64,000 bases of DNA from Jackrogersella multiformis (GCA_902806575.1 CADCXD010000001.1:4340001-4404000); one strand, 5' to 3'; shown: positions 1-11,976, counted from the stretch's first letter. Notes: generated by a model from the sequence alone, not told the origin. Program-made: numbers and translations.

Positions 1-585
1 CCATGAACACGTCGACATATTTAGTATTAGTATTAGTATTTGTATTAAATCTGTAAATAATGTTAAGTATCGGCCAATGATAGACTGCCGCAATAATACA
101 GTAACCGATACTGGATACTGGATGCTGGATACTCGATATACCTATCTTGTAACCGATATAAATATGACTTAGATAGGTTGTCTTCAAATAGGTACCTAAA
201 GCTGGAAAAGGTTAGATAGAAGGTACCTAGGTACCTAGAGAATAGAAGTGAAAATTGACTTTATTAGACCCTAGCAGTAAGATAATCAGGGAAGCAGTGA
301 CTAGTAGTAGCAAGGCAAGCACTGATGTCCATGAATGATGGAAAGAGCTACATATAGGAAGTACTCTATGTACCTAGGTAGACCCTAAGCATGCTCAATT
401 GGATTCGTGCTATTAGGCGCGACTTTCTAGTAAGGAACAGGTCTGTGATGTACAAGTTGCCATTGGAGTTCTCTCCCTTCTTCTTCTTCTTCTAAGGCAT
501 CATCTATTTGATATGTGCTTGCAAGCTCTCCAGGACCTATGAATGTGTTAGCAACCAAACCGTAGAATTATACCCGAATGGATAA
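1..585. other. Intergenic, no gene seen
   Basis: Lies downstream of the ATP synthase delta gene. It holds short simple repeats: a TTAGTA run near 25-45 and GGATACT-like units near 107-135. It also holds several copies of the TACCTAGGTA-type palindrome near 220-240 and 368-380. No open frame with recognisable coding character was seen on either strand. Confidence 0.6.
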
Positions 586-1317
586 CTATAATACCTCCAG
601 CTCAATCTTTGCTTCCGCAATGTCCTGCTCGCTGCCGCTGCCGCCTGCAATCTTTTGTGCCTCGGCAATCTGGGCCTTAACAGCGTCCGCGCTGAAGTCC
701 TCGAGAGGGTAACCCTCGACCGCGTTGATGCTCAAAACAGAGTGCGGTTGTACAACAGCAAAGCCACCGGAAACTAGAGGTTGACAGTGTTTAGCCTTGA
801 ATCCTAATGCTATATATATCCTAATCGTTACGTACGGAAGAACTGTTTGCTGCTACCACTCTCTTCGATAACCTCGATTACACCTGGCTTCAATTGCTCA
901 ATCGATGGGACGTGGTTGGCAAGAACACCCATTTCTCCCGACTCGGCGGGAATGTTGACCTGGACGACGTCTTGGGACCTGTATATCGACTATTGCGGGA
1001 ATTAGCTAGCTGGACATTTGGATTGAAGCGCAAGATGCGCCAATTAGGGTATTCCGCGGCCGAGGGCGGTTTCGGTAGGGATCTGGGTCGGGAAGAGATC
1101 AGTTCCGTACCTGGTGAGGGAGAGACAAGCTCAGCTTGATCTGAAGTAGAGGTTGGCAATGGTTAGCAATAGAGCTAGCAGTAGAATTATATCGAGGCGA
1201 ACAAACTTTGTCGGATGCAGCTTCAGCATAGGTTCTTCGCTGAAGGGGTTGAATAGGTAGCCGCATTGCTGCGGGACGAGCCCTAAGGGCTACGCGAGCG
1301 ACGCGGAGAGTGTTCAT
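586..1317 (-). CDS. ATP16: Mitochondrial F1Fo ATP synthase delta subunit
   Basis: Encodes the central-stalk delta subunit (bacterial epsilon equivalent), which couples proton flow in Fo to ATP synthesis in F1 at the inner mitochondrial membrane. Minus-strand exons are 1207-1317, 1111-1140, 836-989 and 586-773, giving 160 aa. Phases agree across all three introns (66, 121 and 62 nt). The first about 30 residues are Arg/Ala rich with no acid, as in a matrix-targeting peptide, ending near RRTYAEA. The beta-sandwich motif NIPAESGEMGVLANHVPS follows, then SGGFAVVQP and a C-terminal helical part with IAEAKIELEVL. Start: the ATG at 1317 opens MNTLRVARVALRARP, which matches fungal homologues; the upstream in-frame codon is TTG. 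Length is normal for the family. The 30-nt second exon is easily missed by gene finders. Confidence 0.93.
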
Positions 1318-1495
1318 GATGACTGTTGCTGCCAATTAGAGAATACACAACAGACCAAAGCTCACGATGAACGTTTGGCTTCAAGTCAATTTAGAAGTTG
1401 TCGGTCTTTCGGCAGAAACAAGCCTAGCTTCTTTGGGTTTGGTAGATTCACGTGACTTGTGGAAATCTGATTCGGAGGGCTCGAGTACCTAAGTA

Positions 1496-1777
1496 CTACA
1501 CCTCCGCCAGGATGGGAAACAACACAAATGGGTCTTTGAACCCACTTGTTCCACCTGGTGGGGATGTATTAAGCAAGCAAAATTTATATATAAAAGTACA
1601 AAATCGAATTACCTTAACCAATAAATCATTCTTATGGAAAGCCTTACCAAATTATAGCATATAAGGTTATTTATAAAGATGTATTTTATATACAAATTTT
1701 GGTAGTTTAATACCTGGTGGGGTTGATGTGGGTAGAAAGTCCCATTTATGTTGTTTCCCATCCTGGCGGAGGTGTAG
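1496..1777. mobile_element. MITE-like foldback element with long terminal inverted repeats
   Basis: The two ends are inverted copies. The left end starts CTACACCTCCGCCAGGATGG, and the reverse complement of the right end reads the same for 29 bases before the first mismatch. Similarity continues with gaps for about 90 bp on each side, so nearly the whole element could fold back. It is flanked by the trinucleotide GTA at 1493-1495 and 1778-1780, as expected for a 3-bp target-site duplication (PIF/Harbinger-type elements make 3-bp duplications). There is no coding capacity, so it would be non-autonomous. The internal part is AT-rich. CACGTG-containing sites lie on both sides at about 1450 and 1800. 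Superfamily assignment is inference. Confidence 0.72.
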
Positions 1778-3130
1778 GTATCTAGTGTATCGTATAGTCA
1801 CGTGACTATTACACCCACCTTAGTCATCGAATCTACGGCCCGGAGGATCAAAGGATCGAGAGGGGTCCATGCAGCTGCATCCCATGAATTCTATGAATTC
1901 TATTTAAAAAATAGATGGCCAGATTTTAAAACCTTGACTAGCACTAGGTATTATTCTGCACGTGGTGGTTATTCTCGATATAATAAACTCTGCATACTTC
2001 TAAGGTACCTTAGGTAGGTATAAATGAAATTCTATATGAATTATTAAGATATTGTTTACCTACATAGGTAATTATTCTACTTTGGTGTCTTCAAGTTCTA
2101 AAAGTTGTTTCGGATGTCGTTGCAATATGTGACTAAATTGCCACCCGCGCAGTCACGGTTCCGGCGCTATAAAACCAAACAAGGATGACACAACTTGGAA
2201 GTTGTCAAAAGCGACAGTTCTAATATTTAGGTCTTCAAATGTAATTCCCAGGTGCTCTCATTAGGGTAAACTCTGCCCTGCCAAGTCAGCATTACTGAGT
2301 TGTGCGTCAGAGTCGTGCGTTAAAAGTATTCTGGTGCTACCAGATATGTATTACTCCATTAACAATGACCAGATATCAAATAAGTGACTATATTGACTCT
2401 ATTGTCATTGGGAGGGATAGTCGCATTCATCATTCATACGCAATCCCGGTAGGACCACGATTGGAAAATAGAGCTCTAGCCTATTCAGAGTCCAGACAAT
2501 CATATTGCAGATCCAAGCATTACATCATGCCTACCTAAGCAGGTGGTGCTGAAGTCTGCTTAAGTCTGCTTGAAACTATTCAAGCCACTCCCGAGGTCTT
2601 TCAGATTACCTATCTAGGTAGTCAAAATCGACAGAATACAAGCTTTTTAATATGTCACACGACTAACTAAACATGCCGGTCAAACGGCAAAGCTGAAAAG
2701 ACCCTGAGAAATCCTACAACATATTACGTATGTCATACATTAGGTACCTAAACTGTCAGATTGTCAAACATCACCACCAGTGAGGGGGCATATGGCAACA
2801 GGGATTGGGACCCTGCCAGTATCGCCCTCGTGTTTACCACAGGAACCAAGGTGCGAAAGGTTCGAATTGTCGACGGAGAATTGGCTTAGCTTGGTTTAGT
2901 ATTTTCAACCACGCGCTTCTACCGCTGTTAGTAGTACTAAGCTTCGAGGGAGTGTTATGAATGCGGGGGTGGTCGACACTAGCAAACGACGCTACTTTGG
3001 AGATCTAACATAACAGCACAAGTAATGTGTTCGTTGGCTAGAAGAAGGTGGGGGGAATCCAACATCTCTTGCCATGGCTGCGTTGGTAAAACGGAGCTAC
3101 GATCACAAAGCACGAGACTGACCTAGGGTT

Positions 3131-3172
3131 AGCATGAGCATGAGCATCAGCATGAGCATCAGCATGAGCATC
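3131..3172. repeat. Tandem hexamer repeat (AGCATG/AGCATC)n
   Basis: Seven consecutive 6-bp units alternate AGCATG and AGCATC with little interruption. It lies in intergenic DNA. Confidence 0.85.
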
Positions 3173-5591
3173 CCGCGCCGCTCCTGTCTGATCTCCCAAT
3201 GATGCCAAAGCGAGAACAGGAAAGATGGCCGAAATGGTCGACGGCCAGGAAATGCTCAGCTTATTAGTTGAAAATTACAAAGAGCCAATGGAGTACGTAA
3301 GGTACAGTCAGGTTTACCCCTCAAGCCGATGGAGAGCGCGGTCTCGTACCATGTGTCAAAGCAGATCAACCTTTTGCCTTCGATAGGGTGGGGGGTTTTT
3401 GGGGTCCTATTCACATTCATTCGCCGTATGATGCTTTAGCAAACCCCTTCTATTGGTGAGCGCCGGCGGGATTGGGGAGAGAGCACGCAAGGGTTGCCAC
3501 AAGCCGTCTCAAAGTTCAAGACGACTACCCGAAAGTCTCCCAGCAGTTCAAAACTAACACGTGTTCTGCGGGAGCTGCACTTATATTTCTCAAGACTAAA
3601 CAACAACAGATTAGGGTAAAATACTAGTGTCATCATCTTCGGTTTCTGATGTCAGAGGGCATGATGGTGTGAATGATAGAGTTGCATGCGAGGCAAGCGA
3701 ATGAACCCACATGCCACGGACGATAGATGCTGTTATTATTCCGAGTACCCGCCTGTGGCCCGAACTGGGTTGCGCGCTGCAGCCTGCAGGGTGTTGCGTA
3801 ACAGTACCAAATGTCATCTGGACGCTGAAGGACATATTCAGACATATTCAGAAATGTCTAGTAGATTCGCAGCGAATCATAGTGCTGGACAGAGCCGGGG
3901 GAACGGATCAGGTATACTCTGAACTGTCTGTACTGTGCCGTACTGTACAGAATCGCCCTCTATGTCGTGCCATCAAAGTTAATAAACAAGTTTGTCTTTC
4001 CAAAGCTCGTGATAGGCATGATAGAGTATGATAGGGAGGATGCTTCCAAATTACCGTCGCTAAGGATTTTGTTATTGTCGTTCGAGAACAACGCAGAAGA
4101 GACTTAAAACCTTATGACCTTAGGGCGGCATGAAAGCTCACCGCCTTGAATTTTCATAAGCCAGCCTTATTTACTACTTATGTGATAGTACAGGGCACAC
4201 GGAGGCTTTTTAGGATTTGCTTACGGGCTGCGTTGTAGGTAGAATTAACCTTTGTAGATGGCTTTGTGGTGGTCAAACAATAAAATTGCTGGGAAAGTAT
4301 CACGGATTGCACGACCTTCGGAATAGGCGAAATGATGGTGGGTAAGACGACATGACCTATGCACGGTTGCATCCGGGTTCATTCATCTGCATTTACTTAC
4401 ACTAGATACAAAATACCTAGATATCTTGAATCAAAAGCCTTCTAGCTGGAAAAGGGTTACCGGAAGATTCGGTAATTGCATAAATGGTATTAGTACTTGG
4501 CTTGGAAAGGGTAACTATACTAGAAAACCCGAAATAAGATAATTCGAAAATAATTTCATGTCAGGGGAGATATTCCGAATGGCGCTATTAGGTGTACATA
4601 GGAGCTTTTAATCCTGTTATGGACACTGTAAGCGCCTTGACAAATACCTACCTCTGTAAAGGGGAACAATAGCTAAGATAGTGTCTTGATAGTGTCTCTC
4701 AACAACACGCCGGTAATTAAGAATTTTTTTTTCTCTCGGCCTGCACATCAGAAATTTACACAGCTCCAGGGCTCTAGAGCAACTAGTGTAGACTACATCT
4801 ATGCAGCCGAGATGGGTATCTTCACCATCTTGACCGTCGAATCGAAACGCCAAAACAGGCGAAATTAGGAAGGAAAACTTTTTTTCTCTCTTTATTAATT
4901 TAAACCAAAAAGTGGTTCATTCGCGATCAAGCACAACATGCGGATCCGTTAATATTCAGCCCATCGTTCATGTACAGCTTTACAACATACCTAGGTAAGT
5001 ACCTACATACGTACTGGAGGTAAAGAATAATTACTTGCAGGTCCAGACGCGCCCGGACGTCTTCGCAGAGCGGCCTCGGCCCCTTGTACATCTTTACATA
5101 CCAGCTGCATAGTACGAGTCTGTGCTACTATCCGCGCTTGCTTGCCTGCTTAAGCCGTGTCGCATTGCAGATATGATAATATATGAGAGAGAAAAAAGCG
5201 AAGTCGGCATCCTATGCCCATTGTCCTGGGAACCTTAATGGAATGAACGGAATGCCACAGTAGGAAAGGGGAAAAGGATAAAGGGTAAAGGGAAAAGGGA
5301 AAATCGGGAAGTGAACAAGCAACACAACATTGAAGTTACTCATCCGGCATGGTCTCGCCATCTCGGTAACCTTTGTCGATCTACCTATGTACCAGGGGTA
5401 AGTACCTAGGTAAGGACTCAGGAGGTTAGTCGCTCATAATACCTCAGCTGCTTAAGGTAGGGAATGTAAACATCCCGAGGTCTATGTGAAATGCACTTAG
5501 ATATGTACTTACCTAGGTAGGTATGTATTAATCTAGGTACTTATGTATTGCTTCGAAGGCGCATATACGGAGCTGTATGTAAGAATCCAAT

Positions 5592-5626
5592 GTTCATCCT
5601 GTTCATCCTGTACATCCTGTACATCC
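5592..5626. repeat. Tandem 9-bp repeat (TTCATCCTG / TACATCCTG)
   Basis: Four adjacent 9-mers: two TTCATCCTG units followed by TACATCCTG and a diverged TACATCCGT. Intergenic. Confidence 0.75.
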
Positions 5627-6204
5627 GTATGTAAGTAGGTAGGACCTAGGTAGATATAAGGAAGATGGGGGTACCTACCAGATAGGTAAGTACACTATTA
5701 GTACTACGTACATAGTACAGATTTAAGTAAGCGACAGGCCGTAGGGCGAGTACCGTACAAACACAAGGTCCGTCTCTGACCGGGGGTTTCTCGGCGAATC
5801 AATTGGCTGTTGCTTCTGCTTATGCTGATGGTGCAGCGATAAAAAAAGATTGAAAGGCGAAAGAGCGGGCATGGACAGCATGGATAGGCAAGTCGTAAGG
5901 GCAGGGGAGACCCCGACCCTCTCTTGCCTCGAAGATCCCCGCCCCGCCCGTCCCATAGCCCATCGTTAGAAGCCAAGATTTACATAAGGTAGTCCCAAGC
6001 CTTCCAAGCCTTCATTATCCGCCGCCTCCAGTAGGTAATTGATTCCCACAGTATTACGCCAGTTAGTGTTACACGGAGTACAGCCACCTGGTCCATGCTC
6101 GCTCTTGCTGGGTCTCGGATGTGAGTTCTAAGTGCAGGCAAGTACAAGGCAAGTGCAAGGCAAGAAGGTTGTAATGCTACGAAGGTACGGTACCTGTAAC
6201 GTAT

Positions 6205-6326
6205 TATGTACCTAGGTACCTAAGTACCTACAGCACACCTTTGTTGTTATTATTGTTGTACACTACTACCTCCAGGGCTACCCTAGTGTAGGGACCTACC
6301 TAGCCTACCTGTACCTACCTAGGTAT
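6205..6326. repeat. Cluster of TACCTAGGTA-type palindromes
   Basis: Several copies of the self-complementary TACCTAGGTA motif and the related GTACCTA and ACCTACCT appear within 120 bp. The same motif recurs in nearly every large intergenic region of the window. Confidence 0.7.
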
Positions 6327-7324
6327 TAGTTGGAAGTCGCCATTTACCTTATTTTATGAGGCAAGTGCAGCGTTATAGACCAGTCAAAGTTGCCCATACC
6401 GCTTATTTCCCAGTTAATTTTTAATTCCCACTGGTGCGTTTCTTATCCTTTCCCACCGCTACACCTCCCCCCCTCCTTCTTCCTGTATGTATGTTGCTGC
6501 TCAGCGTTACGATGATCAAATCTTTGCTAGTTCTCTTCCATCCTACCTCCTACCTAGCACTAGAAACTAGAAAGAGTGTCCACATGCAAACAAACCCATC
6601 AAATCAAGGTCGCATAACCAGATCCCGTAGCCTCTGGTTCTTTTTCTTACCTAGCACCATCATTTACCTCCACTACACTACACTACACTTGACCTAGGGG
6701 ACCCCTCTCTCTAAATAATTCCCGATTTCCCTAAATTTCATTTCCCATTTCTATCGCCTCCTTCTCCCACCTTTCGTTGGGGGTTCTTTGATTTCATATT
6801 TTTATTTTATTTTACGAAATCAGGAAATCGTTGTTGAGTCCTTAGGGTCCAAGGGCCCGGGCTCCAAGGTGGTCCTTTGACGACGTTTTCGAAAAAGAAG
6901 ATTAAGAGAATCCATTTGTATTTCTCTTTCAACACACAGTACAGTACTAGTACCGGTACCGCCTCGACGTCATATTTCTAGTTGATCTAGAGCCAAGCAT
7001 TTCCAAGACCCTTCTGCCTCCGTTGTCTGACTGAGCAATTTCATCCTACATACCTATTACCTACACACCTACAGGTACTCGACACGGCAACGGCAAATCC
7101 TCCTTTTTACTACTTACGACTACCGACAATTTCTGTCATACCGAAATATCCCAGAAATATCACTCAATTCTCGTATCTTGGCAGAACACCCACAACAACC
7201 TAAGACATCGCCGTCGCCGACTGCCACTTTCTATCTCTTGGCTTCTCCAGGACTGAGACCTCAACCCTCAACGGACTTAATAAATCTACCTACATATCAA
7301 TCTTCGAACACGGTTCACGGCATC

Positions 7325-7342
7325 ATGGGCCGTCAATTATAG
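7325..7342 (+). promoter_or_regulatory. Five-codon uORF in the leader of the 748-aa gene
   Basis: ATG at 7325 opens MGRQL followed by TAG. Downstream of it I see no other ATG on the plus strand until the main start at 7669, an ATG-free run of about 325 nt. This is consistent with a long translated-gene leader. Whether the transcript really begins upstream of 7325 is inference. Confidence 0.4.
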
Positions 7343-7668
7343 CCCCACGGTCCCTAGGGACAATAGTACGAATCTCCTTTCCTGGGGACTAGGCTTACAC
7401 TTTGTGTGGCCTCTGAAACTTATTCATAACTCGCATTAACAAGCCATTCACAAAACCATATCTAAACTTCACTTGCACCTACATACCACCCTTCTACTTT
7501 CGATATCGACATATTACGGAACTTGATACCGCGCACGTTATTAAGAGTCACAAAACGCATACTTTGGAAACATACCAACTCTCTCGGCACACATATACAT
7601 CAAACCTAATATTGAACTGCGAAGTTTCCATCACAATATTTAAGTGATTAGTTGCTATCGCGATCAAT

Positions 7669-9915
7669 ATGACGAACAATCCGATACACGAATCTGCCAG
7701 CATAAATGTGTTGGCGTTGCCAGCGCAAGGAGCGCAGATGCAACATGCGACGGAGGACGAGGCTGCGGCTGAAGTTGATGAACCCCCCGATAATCGTCAC
7801 TTACACCCGGCAAACCAATTCAAGAGAAGCGCAATCCGGAAAATATCGGATCACTCTCAATCTCTCCTGACGCAGGCCCTCCATTCGGAAGAGGAATCTA
7901 TTAATCTGGACTTCGACATGTCATCAAGACGTCGTTCAATGAATAGTAGTATCAGCCTCGCATCCACTGCAGACCTTACCAGCGACACTGGCTTCACAAG
8001 CCCCGCGCGCACAAACACACCTAGCCCACCACCACCTGTAGTATCACTGGCGCGGCTGAACTCGGGTCTCTTCTTTGGTGTAAAACCTAAGTTCACCCCA
8101 TTTCACGATCCCCAACACATTACCCCCGTGGCCAAACCGCGCGGGCCAATTGGAAGCAACGGAGAGCGAAAAGATCCCGCAGTAGAAGCTTTGACCAAGA
8201 AGCGCTGCATATCTTTTGCATGCGGACCAAAAGCGGATGTGAAAAAGCCAACGTCTCTGCAGCAACCGCCAGTTGTGCCTAAGCCCGCAACCGATGAGAA
8301 GCCGCAGAGAAAATCCTGCATCAAATTTGCTTGCCCTGCGAAGCCGATCCAACGGACACCGCCAAAACAAGACGCCCTGCCGCTAGCAATTACCCCTAGC
8401 ACTGGATTATTAAAGGATCAAGATGGCTCCCCTGTTACTGTGCGTAAACTTCGGTCGTCCTCGAATGGTCGTGGTCGATCGCAAAGATCGTCGACACCGC
8501 GGCCAATGTCACGAAGCCCGATGCCAGTTAGGTCGGCTAAGTATTTGACCGCCAACCTAAACGATCTGAATAGCGAGTCCTCTCGTTTTCATGAGTTTGC
8601 TAGTGATGAGCCCCAGGAGGAGGATTGGATTCGTCTAAACCTTCCCGCACCTGGTCGCCGATTGACCATTAATGATACGCTCAAGAAGGAAAATGAGATC
8701 CGGAAGTTAGGAAAGGAGGCCGAGGAGGAAGAGCTCGAAGAGGATGAGGAGCTCAACGAAGAGGAAGAGGCAGATGGCGCGGATGATAACTTGGAGGGGG
8801 ACGAAGTGGAGGATAGCTTCGACATTGATGACGGGTACGAGGTTGACAACCAGTCAGGCTATGGTTCGGACGATGATTTTTCAGACGGTTACAATACCGA
8901 TAACGAAATTGGATTCGCCGAGTCAGACGATGATGACGACGATGGTGGAAACTTGGATCTATGGACTCCTAGTCGTGGACCGGCTCTCAGACTCTCTGGG
9001 GGCACAACTATCTATCGTCGATCATCCATGACAGGCAACCGTTCCGATTCGTCTTCCTCTGACTTGCCCAACCTTCCGGCCAGGATAATCCGGACTAAGC
9101 GAATCAAAATGCGTTCTGGTACCCCAGAGCTACCCGATAGCACCGATTTCGTCTGTGGCACACTGGACGAGGACCGACCCTTAGAGGATGCTTACATCTC
9201 CTGCATTGCCGCTAGGCGACAAGAGAAGCTTCACCCAATCCCGCAGGATATCGACCCAAGCTTCCCGACGTCTGAGCCGGAGGATGAGGATATCGAACTA
9301 AACATTCCTGTTCATAAGAGTGATGATGATCTGTCTGAAAATGAGGGCGGCGGCGAACGTCGAAAGAGGAGGATTGACCAGACCTCACCGAAGCGATATC
9401 ATTCCCCACCTCCCAGACGGCATCTCTCCCCCCCTAAGCCTCGAGGACGATCACCCAGGCGCCTTTTTGATAGGCACTCACCTCGCCGAGCTGGATCGCC
9501 ACTTCTCAGACCCGTGGTACAATCTCCCCCATCTTCGTTAGTCTACGATGTTAACCGTGGAAACCATGAGATCAAGAGCCTTGCGTTCCGGCCTGGCCTG
9601 ACGCAAACCAAATCTCTTCCACGAGCTCCGGCATTGTTTCCACAGCATCTGAAGGGTCATCGGCGATCAGTTAAACCGACTACAAGTGGTCACGTACGAG
9701 GCGCCATTGATATCGTCAAAGGTCTCGAGCAGAAGCGCCAGCGTCGGAAGGAGAAGTTTAAAGAGAAGTATCTCCAGAAGCACTGCGAAAAGGCGCGCAA
9801 GGGCCAAATCCCCGAGAAGAAGCCTCAGCCTGGTCAAGGTGCTGAACGGATGCGGGAAATCGGACTTCTGATGGCCGGAAAGCTAGGCCCGGACCAATTT
9901 GTCCTGTCCATCTAG
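7669..9915 (+). CDS. Acidic low-complexity protein of unknown function (possibly DUF2457-like)
   Basis: A single 748-aa exon with no frameshift. From N to C: a Ser-rich segment (about 75-125); an RLNSGLFFGVKPKF segment near 130; two related Cys motifs, KKRCISFAC and RKSCIKFAC, about 40 residues apart (about 178-225); an Arg/Ser-rich region; a very acidic block rich in Glu and Asp (about 345-425) with a YNTDNEIGFAESDDD stretch; an Arg/Ser/Pro-rich region (about 565-620); and a basic C-terminal helix with QKRQRRKEKFKEKY ending LGPDQFVLSI. The layout resembles the fungal family annotated as DUF2457, but that is from memory and uncertain. Basic and acidic tracts suggest a nuclear or RNA/chromatin-linked protein, which is inference. 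The ATG is preceded by a long ATG-free leader, supporting this start. Confidence 0.8.
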   Translation: MTNNPIHESASINVLALPAQGAQMQHATEDEAAAEVDEPPDNRHLHPANQFKRSAIRKISDHSQSLLTQALHSEEESINLDFDMSSRRRSMNSSISLASTADLTSDTGFTSPARTNTPSPPPPVVSLARLNSGLFFGVKPKFTPFHDPQHITPVAKPRGPIGSNGERKDPAVEALTKKRCISFACGPKADVKKPTSLQQPPVVPKPATDEKPQRKSCIKFACPAKPIQRTPPKQDALPLAITPSTGLLKDQDGSPVTVRKLRSSSNGRGRSQRSSTPRPMSRSPMPVRSAKYLTANLNDLNSESSRFHEFASDEPQEEDWIRLNLPAPGRRLTINDTLKKENEIRKLGKEAEEEELEEDEELNEEEEADGADDNLEGDEVEDSFDIDDGYEVDNQSGYGSDDDFSDGYNTDNEIGFAESDDDDDDGGNLDLWTPSRGPALRLSGGTTIYRRSSMTGNRSDSSSSDLPNLPARIIRTKRIKMRSGTPELPDSTDFVCGTLDEDRPLEDAYISCIAARRQEKLHPIPQDIDPSFPTSEPEDEDIELNIPVHKSDDDLSENEGGGERRKRRIDQTSPKRYHSPPPRRHLSPPKPRGRSPRRLFDRHSPRRAGSPLLRPVVQSPPSSLVYDVNRGNHEIKSLAFRPGLTQTKSLPRAPALFPQHLKGHRRSVKPTTSGHVRGAIDIVKGLEQKRQRRKEKFKEKYLQKHCEKARKGQIPEKKPQPGQGAERMREIGLLMAGKLGPDQFVLSI

Positions 9916-10991
9916 ATGGAGGCCCTGCTATATGATTCTTGATCAGAACCGAGCATTGCTCGTCATTTCCTTTCATTGCACCTATTTTCCCTTGAGCGGC
10001 GGACTTGGCATTGTGTTTACTGATGTCCGCCAATGTACATAACCTTACTTTTCTCTCCTTCTGAATGGATATGGTGGGATGGCATTCTCACAGGAGAATG
10101 CATCCTTTCCCTTTTACGGCATCGGGCGGCAGCATTGATCATTAAGGATACCACTTGGGCACGGCAATTAGCATGGGGCGGCGATCCGGTGATATACTTG
10201 AAATTGAACATATTGATCTACGATTTGTATTTGAACTTGCGACTACACTAGAGACCGTCGATGATTTTGTGATTAGACTTCGGGTTTCAATGATCGTCGA
10301 TCTATGGTAAGGCTAACAACAGTGAGATGGAGAAGTGATGCATGGAAGGCTGTACACATTTCATCAGGCATGTCTTTTTCCTGATGGCATAGATATTTCG
10401 TGATGAAGATTAACCTGATTATGGATACTTGTGATCCTCACATTACCTACAGGTAAGTAAGTCTAGAATATAATGGAATTAGTTGTACATACATATGTAC
10501 ATGTGTATGTAAACAACTACCTGAGTACCTAGGTAGTGTATAAGGTGGAATCTAGCCTCAATCGAGCTCACCTCACGTTGTTGTGAAGATGATATCAGGT
10601 ATCAGGTGGTGTTATCAGAATATCGCCTCGTTCAAATCCGAGGCGGTACCTACATAAGGTAGGCACCTACGGTGAGTACGTAGGTACCTACTAGGTACAT
10701 GGGTTGGTTAGTTGGTTCCGTTGGTTTAAGCGATTAAGTTTTATTCATTCAAGCCACATGTGGCTACAGTGGCTTGGTCCTACCTGTGTTCCAGGTTGTC
10801 CTTAACCTTACTAGCATTTTTCTTGGGGACGGCTTCGGACTATATATCATTACCCATCGTCCGTCCACCGTCCACCGTCCACCGTCTCTGCGAATATTCT
10901 ACGAAGATAGAAACCTTTAAATCAATCCTGCGCTTTACCGCATACGAAGCTCGACCATCTCGCCTATTTCCGGCCATTCAATACTGTCAAG
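9916..10991. other. Intergenic between the acidic-protein gene and SAR1
   Basis: Presumably holds the 3' end of the upstream gene and the SAR1 promoter. It contains an imperfect inverted repeat (10481-10518), TACCTAGGTA palindromes (10520-10535, 10680-10700), and a CCGTCCA tandem repeat at 10859-10886 just upstream of SAR1. No supported gene. Confidence 0.55.
10481..10518. repeat. Imperfect inverted repeat (hairpin-forming)
   Basis: The left arm AGTTGTACATACA pairs with the right arm TGTATGTAAACAACT, which carries a two-base insertion. About 10 bases lie between the arms. Without RNA data it could be a terminator-like RNA hairpin or only AT-rich intergenic sequence. Confidence 0.5.
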
Positions 10992-11976
10992 ATGTGGATT
11001 GTCCAGTGGTGTTAGTTTTATCTAAGCTTCCTTGCCTTTAACCCATACGATAGTTAGCAGTCGCTGACGTTGTCCTTCTTGTCGGGTATTATAGTTTACG
11101 ATGTTCTCTCATCGCTCGGCTTAATGAATAAGCATGCCAAGTTGCTGTTCCTTGGCCTCGACAACGCTGGAAAGACAACTCTACTACACATGTTGAAGGT
11201 TCGTGGGCAATTCCGCAGTTCTCGCTTCCTTTGTTGGCGCCTACACTATCCGTGTGCTGGCTTCAAGAAGTCTTTTCAATCTGTTGATGCTGGTGTTGTC
11301 TGTCGAGGACGACAAGGCTAACGAGATAAAATTGCAGAACGACCGAGTTGCCATCCTACAGCCTACACTACATCCTAGTACGTCGCATACACATATCCAG
11401 TAATAATCAGGCGCACGTGTCAGCCTGCTAACACTGTCTTTTAGCATCCGAAGAGCTTGCTATTGGCCATGTGCGCTTCACCACTTTTGATCTAGGTGGT
11501 CACCAGCAGGGTATGACTCGCAATTATACCATTACATGCAAGGTCTAGACTGACATACTAATTCCGGCCAGCCCGTCGACTATGGAAGGACTACTTCCCG
11601 GAAGTGAACGGAATCGTTTTCCTCGTCGATGCCAAGGACCACGAACGCCTATCCGAGTCCAAAGCCGAACTCGACGCTCTTTTGTCCATGGAGGAGCTCG
11701 CTAAGGTGCCTTTCGTCATTCTCGGAAACAAGATCGACCACCCTGATGCTGTCTCTGAGGATCAGCTCCGCCACGAATTGGGCTTGTATCAGACGACCGG
11801 CAAGGGTAAGGTTCCGCTAGAGGGTATCCGGCCCATTGAGGTATTCATGTGCTCCGTGGTTATGAGACAAGGTTCGTCAGATATGACTATGACATCCCTC
11901 CTATATAGGTCCAAGGAGAAACTAACTTAGAGCAGGATACGGCGAAGGTATAAGATGGCTCTCCCAGTACGTCTAA
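10992..11976 (+). CDS. SAR1: Small COPII coat GTPase Sar1
   Basis: Sar1 starts COPII vesicle budding: in the GTP form its N-terminal amphipathic helix inserts into the ER membrane and recruits Sec23/24. Six exons (10992-11010, 11095-11198, 11338-11377, 11445-11510, 11572-11871, 11936-11976) give 189 aa, the family length, with all phases consistent. The protein starts MWIVQWFYDVLSSLGL, the hydrophobic helix. It has the P-loop GLDNAGKTT, switch-II DLGGHQQARRLW, the guanine motif NKID and the usual C-terminus GIRWLSQYV. Exon 1 is only 19 nt and splits codon 7. The second intron (139 nt) is longer than the others (61-84 nt). An upstream ATG-like reading through intron 1 is a shadow. Its exchange factor gene, SEC12, lies about 7 kb downstream on the same strand. 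Confidence 0.95.

Larger units (their letters stand above)
1778..7324. other. Long intergenic tract, no supported gene
   Basis: About 5.5 kb without a convincing gene on either strand; open frames are short and lack recognisable domains. It contains many TACCTAGGTA palindromes (dense at 5390-5530 and 6205-6330), two short tandem repeats listed separately, and AT-rich stretches. The last kilobase (about 6420-7324) is pyrimidine-rich and is probably promoter and 5' leader of the gene starting at 7669. A lncRNA cannot be excluded from sequence alone. Confidence 0.5.

Noticed and set aside
2953..3015. TGTTATG ... CATAACA ends suggesting a mini solo LTR
   Set aside because: Only 63 bp long, with no target-site duplication; short inverted ends of 7 bp can arise by chance.
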